The notes beneath the pieces were generated by a model. The model made no database searches. It was not told the origin of the DNA and was given only the letters and a program-made list of their open reading frames with translations. 64,000 nt of DNA, from positions 209,653,845 through 209,717,844 of the forward strand of contig NC_134568.1 in the NCBI RefSeq assembly GCF_050947875.1, read 5' to 3'. Positions 30,605 through 42,690 of this stretch are shown here, one piece after another. The position numbers and the translations under genes are program-made. Within the stretch, counting starts at the first letter, position 1. The number at the start of each line of letters is the position of its first letter. Source of the DNA: Dermacentor variabilis. Its lineage: Eukaryota; Arthropoda; Arachnida; Ixodida; Ixodidae.

Positions 30605-31644
30605 TGACTACTGCAGGACATGGAATGTCCAAGCAGGAGAAGCAAGAAATACAGACGGAAGAAAAATCTAGACAGAGCTGAAGAGTGGATTCTAAGGTTT
30701 CTAGAGAAGGACACCATTAACGTGGAAGCGCATTCCATTTTTCTATTGTTAAAGGGAATACGGAATAAAAGTATAGGGATGAGCGTGGCGAGTTCGTCGG
30801 GTTGTTACCGTGTTTATGGTGTTTTGTATCTCTTGTTTTTACTTCGAACACTTTATTTTTTAAGAAATACTACAAAATTTACTCGAACTACGTTACCAGA
30901 GATCGATTGTATCCCCCGGCTGACATCATTTGACAGAAAAACCTACTTATTTCGCTAATTAAAATTACTTACCAACTTATTTCCTTAATTAAAATAATTA
31001 CTTAACTTATTCGTATCGTTCGCAAGAGCGCTCTTTACCATTCGCCGGCTTCCTTGGTTAACTATATGCCCGACAACGCGGATGGCTAGAATCATCTGCC
31101 ACGAACATCATTAGCGTAAGAACTTTTCTGTGTGTGTGTGTGTGAGTACAGGCCGCGCTGTTTTGCGTGCACGGGCTGAACCACGCGTAACCTGTCCGGT
31201 CGGACAGGCCCAAGTCATGGCCCACTGTCCGGGTCACCCAGGAGTGCCCGACAACATGTCTCGATTATTGTATTACAATAGCGCTCACTTCGAGATTTCA
31301 CCCATTTGGACTGGAGGTATCACACGTTCCTCTGACGAAAAAAAAAATATATGGGTCGATCCCGAAGGCGGTGCAGTCTAACACAACGTCTCAAAGCGCT
31401 CGCTGTCCCGAGGGAGGAATGCGAGCAACGGGCACGTGACGAACATGCCAGACGTTTCGACGAGCTACTTTGGCACGAGAGAAACATGCGTGCGTGCTTG
31501 GCCTAGTGCCTTGCTCGCGGCCTATAGTGGCGCTACCTATTTGGAATGCCTATTAGGTTGTCTTTATTCGTACACACGTGTTTTTTTTTTTCATGTTGTT
31601 CATTTTCTGACTTGCAGAAACCTGGAAATAAAGAGAAAAGGAAA
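30605..31644. other. Non-coding DNA with a 37-bp near-duplicate
   Basis: At about 30957-31015 a unit like AATTAAAATTACTTACCAAC followed by TTATTTCC is repeated imperfectly. A TG microsatellite lies at 31129-31144. No gene is recognised. Confidence 0.4.
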
Positions 31645-31725
31645 GCGATCGTGACTTAGTGGTTAAAGCATTGCGCTGCTGCGTTGGAAGACAGAGGTTC
31701 AACCCCACCATCGTTCGCGCATTTA
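31645..31725 (+). repeat. tRNA-derived SINE-like head
   Basis: TGACTTAGTGGTTAAAGC fits an A box and GAGGTTCAACCCC a B box at normal spacing. A good cloverleaf does not form, so it is a repeat head and not a tRNA gene. Confidence 0.45.
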
Positions 31726-32449
31726 TTCTACAACATTATTGGCGAACTTTCCCCGCTATTGGGTCATCTAGTAGAAAACTCGAGCGTACGCGAATGCGTC
31801 ACAGTGTGCACGAATTCGCGGATTTGTAAGATATGCGAGGCATGCGGAAACGTCGATTTGATAAATGAGAGAGTGCAAGGTGACGCGCGCGCGCACGCCT
31901 GCGTCGACACGTCAAAGAAACCGCATTTTAAGCATGGCATGTGCTTAGAGAGTTACGGGTGCTAAGTTACTGGCCTATAACTTTTTTATGTAATATTTTT
32001 TGCTGTATTAAATTGTAGTAGCCACAAGCATGTTTCCTTCAACATCTCCATTTGATTTCTAGTTAGGGCATAGGTGGAGCAAGTGCTTGCACTGAAATGC
32101 CTCGCGAAGAGCAACGAAATATATAATTCTCTTCTTCATAGCTTTGTATTTGATACGGCACTGTGCGCCGATGAACTGTGGACAGCACCGACCGGCAGTG
32201 ACGCACGAAAGAAAAGAGTACAGTTGTCGCCTTTATGAAGGTGATCACCTAAATCGTCATTGGGTTGGTATAAGGCGTGCCAAGGTTGCTTATTTTCACG
32301 AGGTGGTTCAAAGTATAACCAATTTAGGCAGCATCTGATATCGTATGAAGGATAGCTGCAGCCTTCTTACCGGTGAGGAGCGCTTAATACGGAAGCCTTC
32401 CACGCAGCCGATCATCTTCAAATCACCAGCGACTGTATATACATGTGTA
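31726..32449. other. Non-coding DNA, no gene recognised
   Basis: The open frames are short and domain-free. Nothing recognisable on either strand. Confidence 0.35.
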
Positions 32450-32642
32450 CAGTGTGTCCCAGCTAATGTTAGCCAAATTGTCCAACGAAAAGAAAAGATT
32501 TAAAAAACAAAGTGCAAGATACAGTTACAAGACCTACGGTGTTCGGACTCCAGAATTCCGACACCCGAACACGACTGGTCATGAAATCGCACCTTTAACT
32601 ATGTTTTGGCTTAGAGCTTGGCTAACGTTAGCTGGAACATAA
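32450..32642. mobile_element. Short MITE-like inverted-repeat element
   Basis: The left end has CCAGCTAATGTTAGCCAA (32459-32476). The right end, reverse-complemented, has CCAGCTAACGTTAGCCAAGC (32636-32617). The interior of about 140 bp is non-coding. The inverted motif is itself nearly palindromic (GCTAACGTTAGC). Confidence 0.45.
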
Positions 32643-32850
32643 GATACTGCTCATCCTCCTGACCTTCGCGAGGGAGACAAGCGTCACCCACTGTATCTAG
32701 GCCTGAGAAGCAGTCGGCTTCACTGCAAAGTGAACCCTTTTTCTAATCCCCTCATTATCAATAAGTAAGCCAAGTGTCATCCTTATTTGAATAAACGTTC
32801 ATTCATTTGTTCATTATTTTCTTGTGGAGAACCGATAATTTAAACCCAAA

Positions 32851-32862
<12 letters not shown>

Positions 32863-32912
<50 letters not shown>
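32863..32912. repeat. AT microsatellite (left)
   Basis: About 25 AT units following a short AC run (32850-32862). It abuts the 3' end of the tRNA-derived repeat at 32913-33440. Confidence 0.9.
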
Positions 32913-32916
<4 letters not shown>

Positions 32917-33436
32917 ATATCATGAGAAGCCAACAAACACTGACACCGAGGAAGACATAGGGGAAATTACTTGTGCTTAATAAATGAAATAAAGAAACGA
33001 TAAATTAATGCAAATTAAAGAGGATGAAAAAACAACTTGCCGCAGGTGGGAACCGAACCCACAACCTCCGCATTTCGCGTGCGATGCTCTACCAATTGAG
33101 CTACCGTGGCGGCGTTTCCCCACCCACTTTCTTGGGTATTTATGTGTACTAGTAGAACCCTGGGAGTGTTAGCCAGCGCCACCACTCACAGGCCTTGGCG
33201 GCGGACGTGGAACGTCCTTTTTGCCGCAGGCGTCGCGAGAACGTGATCTTTTTGGGTGAAGGCAACTGGTCAATAAACCCACATATGCTACCCGAAGGCA
33301 TCAATGTTGCCGGATTCGAGACCCTCGTTATGTAATAAACGAGAAGAAAGGGGGTTAACCGAGGGGCCCGATTTTTATTAGTTCTCATGATATGACTAAT
33401 AAAAATCGGGCCCTTCGGTTAACCCCCTTTCTTCTC

Positions 33437-33440
<4 letters not shown>
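32913..33440 (-). mobile_element. tRNA-derived dispersed repeat flanked by AT microsatellites
   Basis: On the minus strand a 73-nt tRNA-like head lies at 33110-33038: D stem GCTC/GAGC, T arm GTGGG TTCGGTT CCCAC, and an acceptor stem with one mismatch. The anticodon loop CGCGAAA has G instead of U33, so it is unlikely to be functional. A long tail follows to GTTTGTTGGCTTCTCATGAT at about 32920. Upstream of the head is a further conserved-looking segment including TCGAATCCGGCAACATTGAT. I recognise this composition as a common tick repeat. AT repeats border both sides. Confidence 0.65.
33038..33110 (-). other. tRNA-like sequence within a SINE (pseudo-tRNA, CGA in anticodon position)
   Basis: Cloverleaf folding is largely possible and the A and B boxes are good (TAGCTCAATTGGTAGAGC; GGTTCGGTTCC). 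A CGA anticodon would mean serine, but there is no long variable arm and U33 is replaced by G. It is the polymerase III promoter of the repeat and not a tRNA gene. Confidence 0.6.

Positions 33441-33442
<2 letters not shown>
33335..33442. repeat. 48-bp foldback with 12-base loop
   Basis: Arms 33335-33382 and 33395-33442 are reverse complements with a single mismatch. The loop is TCTCATGATATG. It lies at the 5' edge of the minus-strand tRNA-derived repeat, next to an AT microsatellite, and looks like an inverted duplication of the repeat's end. Confidence 0.9.

Positions 33443-33518
<76 letters not shown>
33440..33518. repeat. AT microsatellite (right)
   Basis: About 39 uninterrupted AT units immediately after the foldback. 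Confidence 0.92.
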
Positions 33519-34696
33519 TTCTTTTTGTTTGTGTGGCTATTGTGGTTGGTGAATAACCTGTAAGAGGGGCTGATCAGTTTTGGCGAGTTAACGCTAGACC
33601 TGAATTACTTTCCTAAATATTCTTAGTGTGTGCTCAAAGCCGCCAGCGTGCTTGCTCCTACAGCTACACGGTATGACAGTTTAACTTACAGAATTTACCG
33701 TGTTTCTCTCTTTCTTTTTATGTGGCTTAATGCCCAAAAGCTAAAGCTAGGCTATGAAAAGAGACGTGAAGAGTATGATGTCCCGGAATAACTTTTATGC
33801 AACGTGACATTACCATGGAGCATTTGTTGACCAAGAATTTAAAGAATAGTTGCAATCGCCGTACAATCGTCACACGAAGTGCAACGGGCCTTCACAATGA
33901 AAATACTTTGATGTTAACAGTTGCTAAAGTATAGGTAAGGAAACTTTACATATACAGGGCCATTTCTCAAATTTAGTTCGACTGTTGGCGCCCCTGTAAT
34001 AGTAACTGTTATGATACGTCACAAGACAGCATGACTACGCAGAAGCAAATTATCTGAAATGTACTGCTTCGAGCAGAAAATGACGATGAACTGCGTCATT
34101 AGCTAGCCAATGCACATAGCTGTGTTACATTCTCGAGCTGTTCTGATATGCCACCATTCGTCATGATGATGATGCATACGAGGAGGGCACGGAATTTTGA
34201 ATACTCCAAGTTTTCAAACGCATAACGTCCCGCCATTTCCATAAAACTTTCCTCAAGATGTGTGCTATGGGTTTCGCATCACGCAAATGTTGACGTCCTT
34301 AAAACTTTAACTAAATGTAACTATTTTTGCAGTCACCTAAGCTGATTCTGATTACGCATGATTATTTCTATCGCATGTCACGGGTGTAGCTGCACTCTTT
34401 AGTTTGCTGATTTGCCTTGAGGGGCCTTATTTTTTCCTGTCGTTGTGGTTGGGGGAGGGGGGAGGGTTATGGCAAAGTTTTACAGATCGCACCAAGTACC
34501 CGTTTGACTTATGTCGTTGTTACTTTGTTCTCACGAGAGTGCCTCTTTTACGTGCTCCGGCACTCAGGCTAGTACTTGGGAATACATGCTGAATTTGAAT
34601 TCCTAAGTATTTCCTTTGATGGGATGGTAACAGTTATAGGTGAACGTTTGTGGCTAGTTGGTGGGTCATCCTCAATGTATCTACAGCGCAAGGCTA
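33519..34696. other. Non-coding DNA, no gene recognised
   Basis: No coding frame, RNA or clear repeat is seen. Confidence 0.35.
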
Positions 34697-34865
34697 AAAG
34701 GGGACAGAGAAAACAACAGCAGAGGGAAAGGAAAATGAAAGAAAGGGAGAACGCAGGGATGTTAACCAGAAATGTGTCTGGTTGACTATGCTACACAGGG
34801 GGACGGGAAAGGGGGAATAGAAAGATGAGAACGAGAGCTAGAGGAAGGAAAGACGTGGTGACAAG
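34697..34865 (+). repeat. GGGAGGTTAAC-type dispersed repeat
   Basis: GGGACAGAGAAAACAACAG leads into CGCAGGGATGTTAACCAGA, then TCTGGTTGACTATGCTACAC and AGGGGGACGGGAAAGGGGG. The same order occurs at 54826-54960 and inverted at 57850-58025. The copies share an A/G-rich head, the GTTAACCAG core and a G-rich tail. Confidence 0.55.
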
Positions 34866-36298
34866 AAACAGCGTCAAGCAGGTTCTGCTTGAGGTCACAC
34901 TTCTGCTAAGTGTGTTTACGTGGTCAGTTAGCACTGCAGCGATGTACACGTTCTTTCTTGTATCTGTCCATGTCTAGCCTTGCACTGTAACTACACTCAG
35001 GTTGTAGGTGGCCTAGTTTTTGTGCACGATCCATTCATGTGTGATAAGGTAGCGCATTGCTGGCGGAAATGCTATTACCCCTACGTAATGTAAAAAACTG
35101 GGAAGAACGAGTACAATTTTTTTTGTTCTTCCTTTGATTCGTTTGCTTTCCGTTAATAACTGATGCGATGTTTAGGCAGCTGTCAAGCCTCTCGCTACAC
35201 AAACGGAAGCAGGCGAGTGCCAAAAGAGCTTTAAATGCTTTCGTCTGTTTTCACGATAAGAGAAACTGAACGGCGCACAGAGTTATACTCCATATTTGTA
35301 ACTTAGCGTAGAAGGAGAGAGAGAGAGAGAAGAAATGAAACGACTGTCAAGGAGCTAAACAAATGCGAATGTTCAGTTTTGGTATCTCGCACGGAGAATG
35401 GTAAAAAAGTGAAGGAAGAAAGATAACGCAACGCCATCCACGCGAATACAACACAGCAGCGAGAAGAAGAAAAGCTAAACTGTGCACTTGTTAACATTAG
35501 CCATCTGTTCGAAGAAAGCGCAGCATCTTCTGTGCTTGCTATCGACTATAGGACGAGGTGAGTGCTTCGCTATACTGAAGCACTCTTCATTCGCCATCTG
35601 ATGATCACCCGAATAGATGTCAATCCCAGTCTATCGTAGCATTTTATAGTATACTGCTGAACTTTCAAAGTCATTCTTAAAAGGTACTTTACCTAGGCAA
35701 GAAGCGATCAAACGCAATAATATAGATGTACGTACTCCGAAGTCATTGTGTTTGCTCGTTTTATTTTGTGTACACAAGCGTAGACATGTTTATGGTCCTA
35801 ACGAATATTGGTTGCGAAGAATTGCTCTGAAGACTTATAAATCCTTCGCAGGACCCACAGTGTGGCACTGTGGCAGCATAGCCTTTGCCAGGTAATTGAG
35901 CCGCGTAAAAAATTACGAACAAGTTCCTTCTGTATTAATTAACTGGTGTCACAACAATGCCAGAGTCTGTGTTACGCATTTGACGATGATGATAAGAGCG
36001 GTATTTGGGAATTCGCCCCAGACGTTCTTCGACAATGACAAGCACGTGTTGCAGGATCGTTATTGTGCACACGTGGCCAAAAAATTATCCATTTATAGTA
36101 TTGCATTTCCGCCCGCTTTCTCTCTTTATTCGTCTTCTTTTTCCGGATAAGTCATCTGCAAAATTTTGCTATGGCACTCCCACGAAACACAATTCACGAC
36201 CGTGTTCTGATCGCCCGATGTCCTGGGTGCTTTTCAGCTTACTTCTTTTGCTTGCTTATCTGGCAAATTCGCGCCCGTTTCGTTTGCTATCGCATTCA
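34866..36298. other. Non-coding DNA, no gene recognised
   Basis: A short GA run lies at 35312-35330. Open frames are short and unrecognised. Confidence 0.35.
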
Positions 36299-36415
36299 GG
36301 GGCGCGATGGGAGATTGTTGTTCGAAACGCGCGTTCAGTTTGCTTTCAGTTTCGCCTCACGCGATTGAACGCAAACTTAACGCGCGTTTCGAACAAGGAC
36401 CTCCGATCGCGCCCC
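36299..36415. repeat. Foldback with 45-bp arms
   Basis: The left arm starts GGGGCGCGATGGGAG and runs to AGTTTGC. The right arm, reverse-complemented, starts GGGGCGCGATCGGAG and ends AAGTTTGC. About six mismatches over 45 bp, with a 27-base loop. It could be a collapsed MITE or paired ends of a DNA element. Confidence 0.75.
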
Positions 36416-39400
36416 GGGCTTCCAAAACTGCTCACGCGACCCGTTCTATGGCAGGGTAAGCGAATCTCTCTGATTGAATTTCGGGACCCTTTAACTATTT
36501 TCTTGGGTCCCGAAGAGTGTAAAAATGCAATGTACCCTAAAAGACTACAGTAAACTTCAACTTCAGTGCTAGACTGGCACGGCGGTTATGCTCCAGTTGA
36601 TCTGCTCAGGAGAACACAAGCAGTGGAGGAGTGCCTGGACTACGGTCTACTGACAAATTCGGGCACGCGACGCGGCGTGAATGGGCTACCATGGCGGCAG
36701 CATAGCGGCGTGAATGGCGGCCGATTCGCGGAGAAGCGCCACGGGCAGCCATGGTCCAGCGCGGTGCGGGCCGTCATCTACACAATAAAGCGCGTCTTGG
36801 CGGCGCAATCTCTGGCCGATTGAGGCCGTGATATTCAGTCCGTTCGTGACAGGCTGTTTGCGAACGCCGTTCGGCGCGTTGCATCCCGATAGTCATAGCT
36901 CCGCATGACCGGCGATACTCCTCAATAATAGACGCCGCGGTCACGGTATCACTCTAAATGGCACATTTGGACGCCAAGCAGGCGCACCGCGAGCCATCGC
37001 TCCCCTGGGCGGCTGACAGGCTGGCGGCGATTGCCGCCACAGCCGTTTCGGAGCGGGACGCAAGGTGTGCGCTCCCACATGCTCCAAAGGGAGAACTCGT
37101 TTCGGGTTCCAGCGCGGCATCCATTGCACGGCTCGTTCGAACACCTCGCTGCCAACAGCGAGCAGTAACGAACCAACGCGAAAGGGGGAGAGGATTCGGG
37201 AGGGGAGTAGAGTGAGGGAGGCACTACTAAACAGCGAGGAGTGGATCTGCATAAGATTCGCTGGTCCACGGATAACCCAAATTCAAGACCTCGCAAAAGA
37301 GGGGAGGAAGCGAAGGCCAGGCCGTAAGGCGACGTTCAACGGCGAGGGGTTCGGAGGGGGGGACCCGGCTGTCCAATTCCCGACTTTCCGCTACGCCCCT
37401 CTTTCACAGGCGCGCGCGTGGTAGTACGCGATGCAGGAGTCGCTGACCCTGCGTGATTGGCGTTTCGCCGGCCTTCACCTTGGCGATGCCGAAAGAGAAC
37501 GCGCCACCATCATCTTTTTCTATCACCGCGATCCGGCTATACCCCGGCCAATGCGCGTTGGAGAGAGGGTGGCAAACCGGCGCTTTTCTCTGGTGCGCCC
37601 GAGGCAGTGGCCGCCGCGTGGAGGTGGTTGTTGCAGGGGGAAGAGGAACAGCATCGAGCACGCGCCGGCCGTCCTTATTCCAAGACCAGAAAAGAAGAAT
37701 CATGACGCGCTTTCGTTTTTCGTTTCTCGCTGCAGGCTGCCGCGCATTCCTAACGCTTTGTGGCGGGCAATTTTCGCCGACGACCCTTCGAGGAACCTTT
37801 CAAGTCGTCTTGTTTGCTTTTACCGCCTGCTTCTTCTTGTGCTTTTTGCTTTGCTGCTTTGTTTTGCTTGCTCCGAGATGCCCCTCGCATTGCCTGTTCA
37901 GCGGTGGCTGTTATCGCTTTTGCGCTTACTCGGCGACGAGGCGCTTTTATAACAAGCAGTATTTTGCTTTAGTGTTTTCTTTCTTTTGGGGGGGGGGGGG
38001 ATGAGAATACCGATCTCTCTTTACTGCTCCATATATTGTTTGGTTGTAGCGTCCTTCAGCGTGAACTTTAAATTGAGTTTCTTTGGCTGCCTCCCTCAAA
38101 GATCAATTGTTTAGTTCTTGAAAAGTGCTTTGAGGACTGCAGGCGTTCAGCGTTAGCTATGAAAGCGAACTAAACTGAAGCCATATAAAGAAACAGCCAG
38201 TTTTTATTAAAAGGAAGCGACAGCTGGTCTTCCAGCTTCATCTTATGAGGCTAATTGTTTGCAAGATACAGCCTGTTTGTCATTCGAGGCATCAAAGGAT
38301 CATAGGTCACGGACGGCGCACTATAAATTTTGCATCGTGGTGATTCTAATATTTTAGTCTTGATCTTCGAGTAGCCTTAATGCCACACCCCTAGCATGAG
38401 GCGTTCTTTACTGAAACATCCATTTTCCTGAAGATGCGCGCACAAAACTCTGGAATCATTGCGTTGCTTGGAGCGCTCATGCGGTTAGTTACGCTCCAAA
38501 AAACGTGATCTGAGCACATTTTATCAACTTGCAGACCACGACACAGCCTTACTATCAGCTTAAGTTGAAGCGTGAACAGAAAAGAGAAAGGCTGATAGCA
38601 ACTCCTTTTACATGCAATTACATGGGATGGCGACGTTGAAGCGTTCTGTAGTCGGCGTAGTCTCAAATGTACATTTTGGAGCCTGAATCAAGCAACTATT
38701 ACAAATGTAAGCAAACGTAGAAGCGCAACAATGTATATTAGTAGTTTTGGACTTATTCGCATTTGAATATAAGCTGGTAGAAGGCCAACGCTCCCGACGG
38801 CGCGGACGACACGAAACCGAGGAACGAGCTGTGAAAAGTTAACGCTTTAAAAGGGAAAAATTAAAAGGACACCCAGGCAGGGCAGCTGACCAGTCCAGGC
38901 TGCTAGCCCTAGCTGCCTGCATGAAACACATGCAACAAATAACCAACGAGATATAAAGCAGCGCATGACGAAGTTGAAAATCCGAGGATGGTGCTGGAAT
39001 TACGTTTATCATGATAACATATATATTATCTATAGCGCGTACACTGTTTAATGTGCACTGAGCACGTAGCATACGTACAAACCCACGCCGTGAATAAAAC
39101 CTGGCACGCACAATACAAATTCCAAAATATATGAGCTCATAATGTAAACTCTGGAGTGAATTAAGAAGATAAAAAGTTTGGGCAACTGTTATGCTCTAAA
39201 TGTAAGGTTGGCACACCAAGAGCCGATGTTCCATTGGGAAGCAATAAAAAAATCTGTTGAAGATAAGCACGAGAGCACGCGCAATAAAACTAAAAACTAA
39301 AAAGTTATGCAGATCCCACGCACTGTGGGAATCAACGTAATGCGAAGCGTTTTGCAGAAAGCTGGCTATCTACCATTGTTTTGGGTTCCTCAAAGTGTTA

Positions 39401-39811
39401 CTGGATGGCTCAACATGTCCGTGTAACGCAATGGATTATGTGTGTGACGCGAGCGTGCGTGTGGCGACAACGGCAGTGTGACGGAACGACAACGGCGATG
39501 ACGAATGGGGTATTGCACTGAGGCGAAGACACATTACACATTACAGGCTGTTCACTTACGGTTGATCCCGAAAGGGTGCATCCTTCCATGGTGTCCCAAA
39601 GCGCTCGCTGCCACAGGGGAGGATTGGGAAACTGGTGGCTGCTATGGGATGTCACGTGCGTGTCAATGGTCTCAAGGCGTTAGCTTCCATGAGTGAATCA
39701 GAGCGGTGAAGCTGCTGTACACTTGTGTTACGAATGCGTCTGTGGCCTAATGCGCAGAGCATCGGCCTCTGGAGGGCCTCAGCCCTCCTCAGCCCTCCAA
39801 ATTGGTTGCGG
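36416..39811. other. GC-rich then AT-rich non-coding DNA
   Basis: 36560-37720 is GC-rich with overlapping open frames on both strands. None has a recognisable domain, and the overlap is what high GC content produces. Poly-G lies at 37987-38000. No gene, splice structure or repeat boundary can be supported. Confidence 0.35.
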
Positions 39812-41437
39812 GCAGAGAATACACAACTACGTCAAAGCTTTCCTCAGTGACAGAACCGCCACCATTGGTATAGGAGGCATCAGGACTGACACCTTCAACA
39901 TGCACAAAAAGGGAACACCGCAAGGCTGTGTGATATCCCCTACGCTTTTTAACGTAGTTATGATCGGGTTACCACGGAAGCTCGAAAAAATTGAAGGGCT
40001 CAGGCATGCCATATACGCCGACAAAGTCTGGGTGACCAAGGGATCCTTAGGAGAAAAACAAGACCTTTTGCAGAGTGCACCAGATACAGTCCACGCATAC
40101 ACTGAACACTGCGGACTTGTCTACTCCCCGGAGAAATCCGAGGTGCTCAGAGTGAGTCTGCAGAAGAGGATAAAATCTGCAAAACTCCATAGACATCTTC
40201 ATAGGTGGGAAGAAGATTCCGGAGGTATGCCAAATTAAGATCCTTAGCATGTGGATACAAAGCAACTGTCGTGTGGATCACACAATCATACAGCTGGCAA
40301 AACACTACAGCTCAGATCACGAGGATGATCGCAAGAATCTCAAACAGACGATGAGGTATGACGGAAGAGGACACGTGTAGGCTAATACAGGCCCTCGTGG
40401 TAAGTAGGATTGTATACAGTGTCCCCTACCAAACACCGCTCGAGCAGGAAAAAGAACAATTAGAGACAATCCTTAGGAACGCTTACAAATGCGTTCTCGG
40501 ACTGCCGGTGAACACCTCGACGGAGAAATTCATTCAATTGGGCATAAACAACACAGTGCAAGAACAGATCGAAGCTCACCTCCTCGCGCAGAAAGTGAGA
40601 CTCATGCTGACTCGAACGGGCAGGAATACGCTGAAGATACTAGGTATGAGGGATGCTTGCAGAGAAATTAACAGCACGGAAAGCATACCTAAAGAGATTC
40701 GAGAGATCATTGAGGTCAGCCCGATACCGAGAAACATGCATCCTAAAATACACAAGGCCAGAAGAAAGGCAAGATCAGAAGCACACAACAGATATTTCGC
40801 GGCGGGAAAAGACATGTTATACGTCGACACGACCACATACAAAGAGCACTCCGGGGCGGTAGTCAGCGTTGTTGATCACCAGCTTAGAGAAATCAATTGC
40901 GCTTCGATCAAAGGTAACGACATCCTCGAGGCTGAGGAAGCGGCAGTCGCACTCGCCATCACCAACCAGGGCGAAGAGGCCACTACAGCAATACTAACGG
41001 ACTCGCAAGAAGCGTGCAGAAGGTACAGCAGTGGATGCATATCCACTGCGGCCATCCGCATACTCAAGACGAGAAAAATCACCTTTTCGAGATGCTTCAT
41101 TACGTGGACGCCAGGTCATGAGACTGTGACAGGGAACCAGCGTGCCGACGCCAACGCCCGAGCATACGCCAACCGGGGGGTTCACCACGACGGGGAACCA
41201 GACACAGTTACCAGACGCTATGGAGCAATTTTAGAAAACCAAAGAGCCCTAAGGAGGATCTACCCCCCTCCCCACAAAGACCTTAGTAGAGACTAGTCGG
41301 TTTCCTGGAGACAACTTCAGACTAACACATACCCCAATCTTAGTTTGTTCAGGAAAATCTATCCGTCAACATATGAAAATAAATGCCCGCTATGCGGGGA
41401 GCACGCAACATTTTACCACGTTACATGGGCCTGCCAG
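39812..41437 (+). pseudogene. I-clade LINE ORF2 fragment: RT C-terminus and RNase H
   Basis: The frame enters inside RT at RIHNYVKAFLSDRTA and continues with GTPQGCVISPTLFN. The catalytic YADD box has become YADK. Frames shift near 40195 and again before 40358. From 40358 to 41296 one frame carries the RT thumb region (EEDTCRLIQALVVSRI) and an RNase H domain with acidic residues in YVDTTT, EAEEAA, LTDSQEA and NQRADANA. A CCHC-like CPLCGEHATFYHVTWAC knuckle follows at about 41381-41434. The copy is 5'-truncated, mutated and inactive. Presence of RNase H after RT points to the I clade. Confidence 0.85.
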
Positions 41438-41449
41438 AAACCCAAGGTA
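41438..41449. repeat. Target duplication of the Ruka SINE, left copy
   Basis: AAACCCAAGGTA, repeated exactly at 41684-41695. Confidence 0.9.
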
Positions 41450-41683
41450 AACCCGCCGTGGTTGCTCAGTGGCTATGGTGTTGGGCTGCTGAGCACGAGG
41501 TCGCGGGATCGAATCCCGGCCACGGCGGCCGCATTTCGATGGGGGTGAAATGCGAAAACACCCGTGTGCTTAGATTTAGGTGCACCTTAAAGAACCCCAG
41601 GTGGTCGAAATTTCCGGAGTCCTCCACTACGGCGTGCCTCATAATCAGAAAGTGGTTTTGGCACGTAAAACCCCAAATATTAT
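41450..41683 (+). mobile_element. Ruka-type tRNA-derived SINE inserted in the I-clade LINE
   Basis: A-box region TGGTTGCTCAGTGGCTATGG, B box GGATCGAATCCC, then the body GAAATGCGAAAACACCCGTG and 3' part CTACGGCGTGCCTCATAATC ending in an A-rich tail. It is flanked by a perfect 12-bp target duplication. Removing it restores the LINE frame, which shows that the SINE inserted after the LINE. Confidence 0.92.
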
Positions 41684-41875
41684 AAACCCAAGGTAGCGCC
41701 AGTACACAAAATACCAACACCGGAGCAGTGGGAGGCTGCGCTGTCCTGCTCGAAGCCTGAAGAACAGCTCAAGCTGATCGACAAAGCTAGCAAGATTGCA
41801 AATGCCACAGGGGCCCTGGACTGAAGACTCCACCTTCGCCGGTATACCTCCTTCATGAAAATAAAGTTTTTCATT
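41684..41875 (+). pseudogene. I-clade LINE ORF2 C-terminus and 3' end
   Basis: After the SINE the frame continues through PTPEQWEAALSCSKPEEQ to ATGALD and a TGA at 41822-41824. A short 3' untranslated region with AATAAAG near 41861 follows. The ATGALD ending is a familiar terminus for this LINE group in ticks. Confidence 0.8.
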
Positions 41876-42610
41876 CATGGGGTATCTTGGTTCTAATCGC
41901 AGCATCAGACACGTGATCCTCTATTGAAGAAGATTCAGACGGGTAGAGGCAGGCACCTACGTATACAGTGGAGTGCCTACCAGGCAAAGTATGTTTCAAA
42001 TAATAGAGCGCCCAGAAATGAATGTGAAGTATTGCGCGAGTACTAATCAACATGTAAGCATTACGCAGCAAAACGCTACCATAGGCTGGGACTTAACTTT
42101 TTTTCGGTTGGTGACGCTTATAATCCGCTCATTACCGCCATGCACTCTATGATAGCAAGGAAAGAAAATACCGCGTGATGCATGACATATCGCAGAATAC
42201 TAATGTTAAACTTATATGATCGATGAACCAAGTAACAACAAGACGCACGGAGACTTTATTGTCTTAATAGATGATAAATTACAGCCCTCAATTCTTTAGC
42301 TAGAAAAAGATATTCCACTTGATTTCAAATATTTGTAAATGGAAGTTGTGCACACAACTCTTGACAGTGACCATGAACCTCAGGTTTATATTATCTTTAA
42401 AGCTAAGCACATGTCAAAAGGCCTGTTGGTTCAGATTTATACTACGCGCTTCATATTACCAGGATATTCAGAGACCATTTAAATCATTTGTTTTCTGAAT
42501 GAACAATTTGGTTATTCTTGTCTCAAATTGAAGTTTGAAGTATATCGAAATGGGGGGGGGGGGGGTCCTTACGCGGTCAAGCAATGGCACTTGCTCAACT
42601 GACCACTTAA

Positions 42611-42611
<1 letters not shown>
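41876..42611. other. Non-coding DNA, no gene recognised
   Basis: A poly-G run lies at 42552-42565. Nothing else recognised. Confidence 0.35.

Positions 42612-42689
<78 letters not shown>
42612..42689. repeat. ATT microsatellite (26 units)
   Basis: About 78 bp of uninterrupted TTA/ATT. It may be the tail of a LINE of the same kind as that ending at 46696. Confidence 0.9.

Positions 42690-42690
<1 letters not shown>

Noticed and set aside
33038..33113. Possible functional tRNA gene on the minus strand
   Set aside because: The cloverleaf is nearly complete, but the universally conserved U33 is G, the acceptor stem has a mismatch, and a serine anticodon lacks the long variable arm. It is embedded in a known type of dispersed repeat.
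36560..37952. Overlapping long frames in GC-rich DNA suggestive of a gene
   Set aside because: Frames overlap on both strands, show no domain, signal peptide or coherent splice structure, and are expected from composition.
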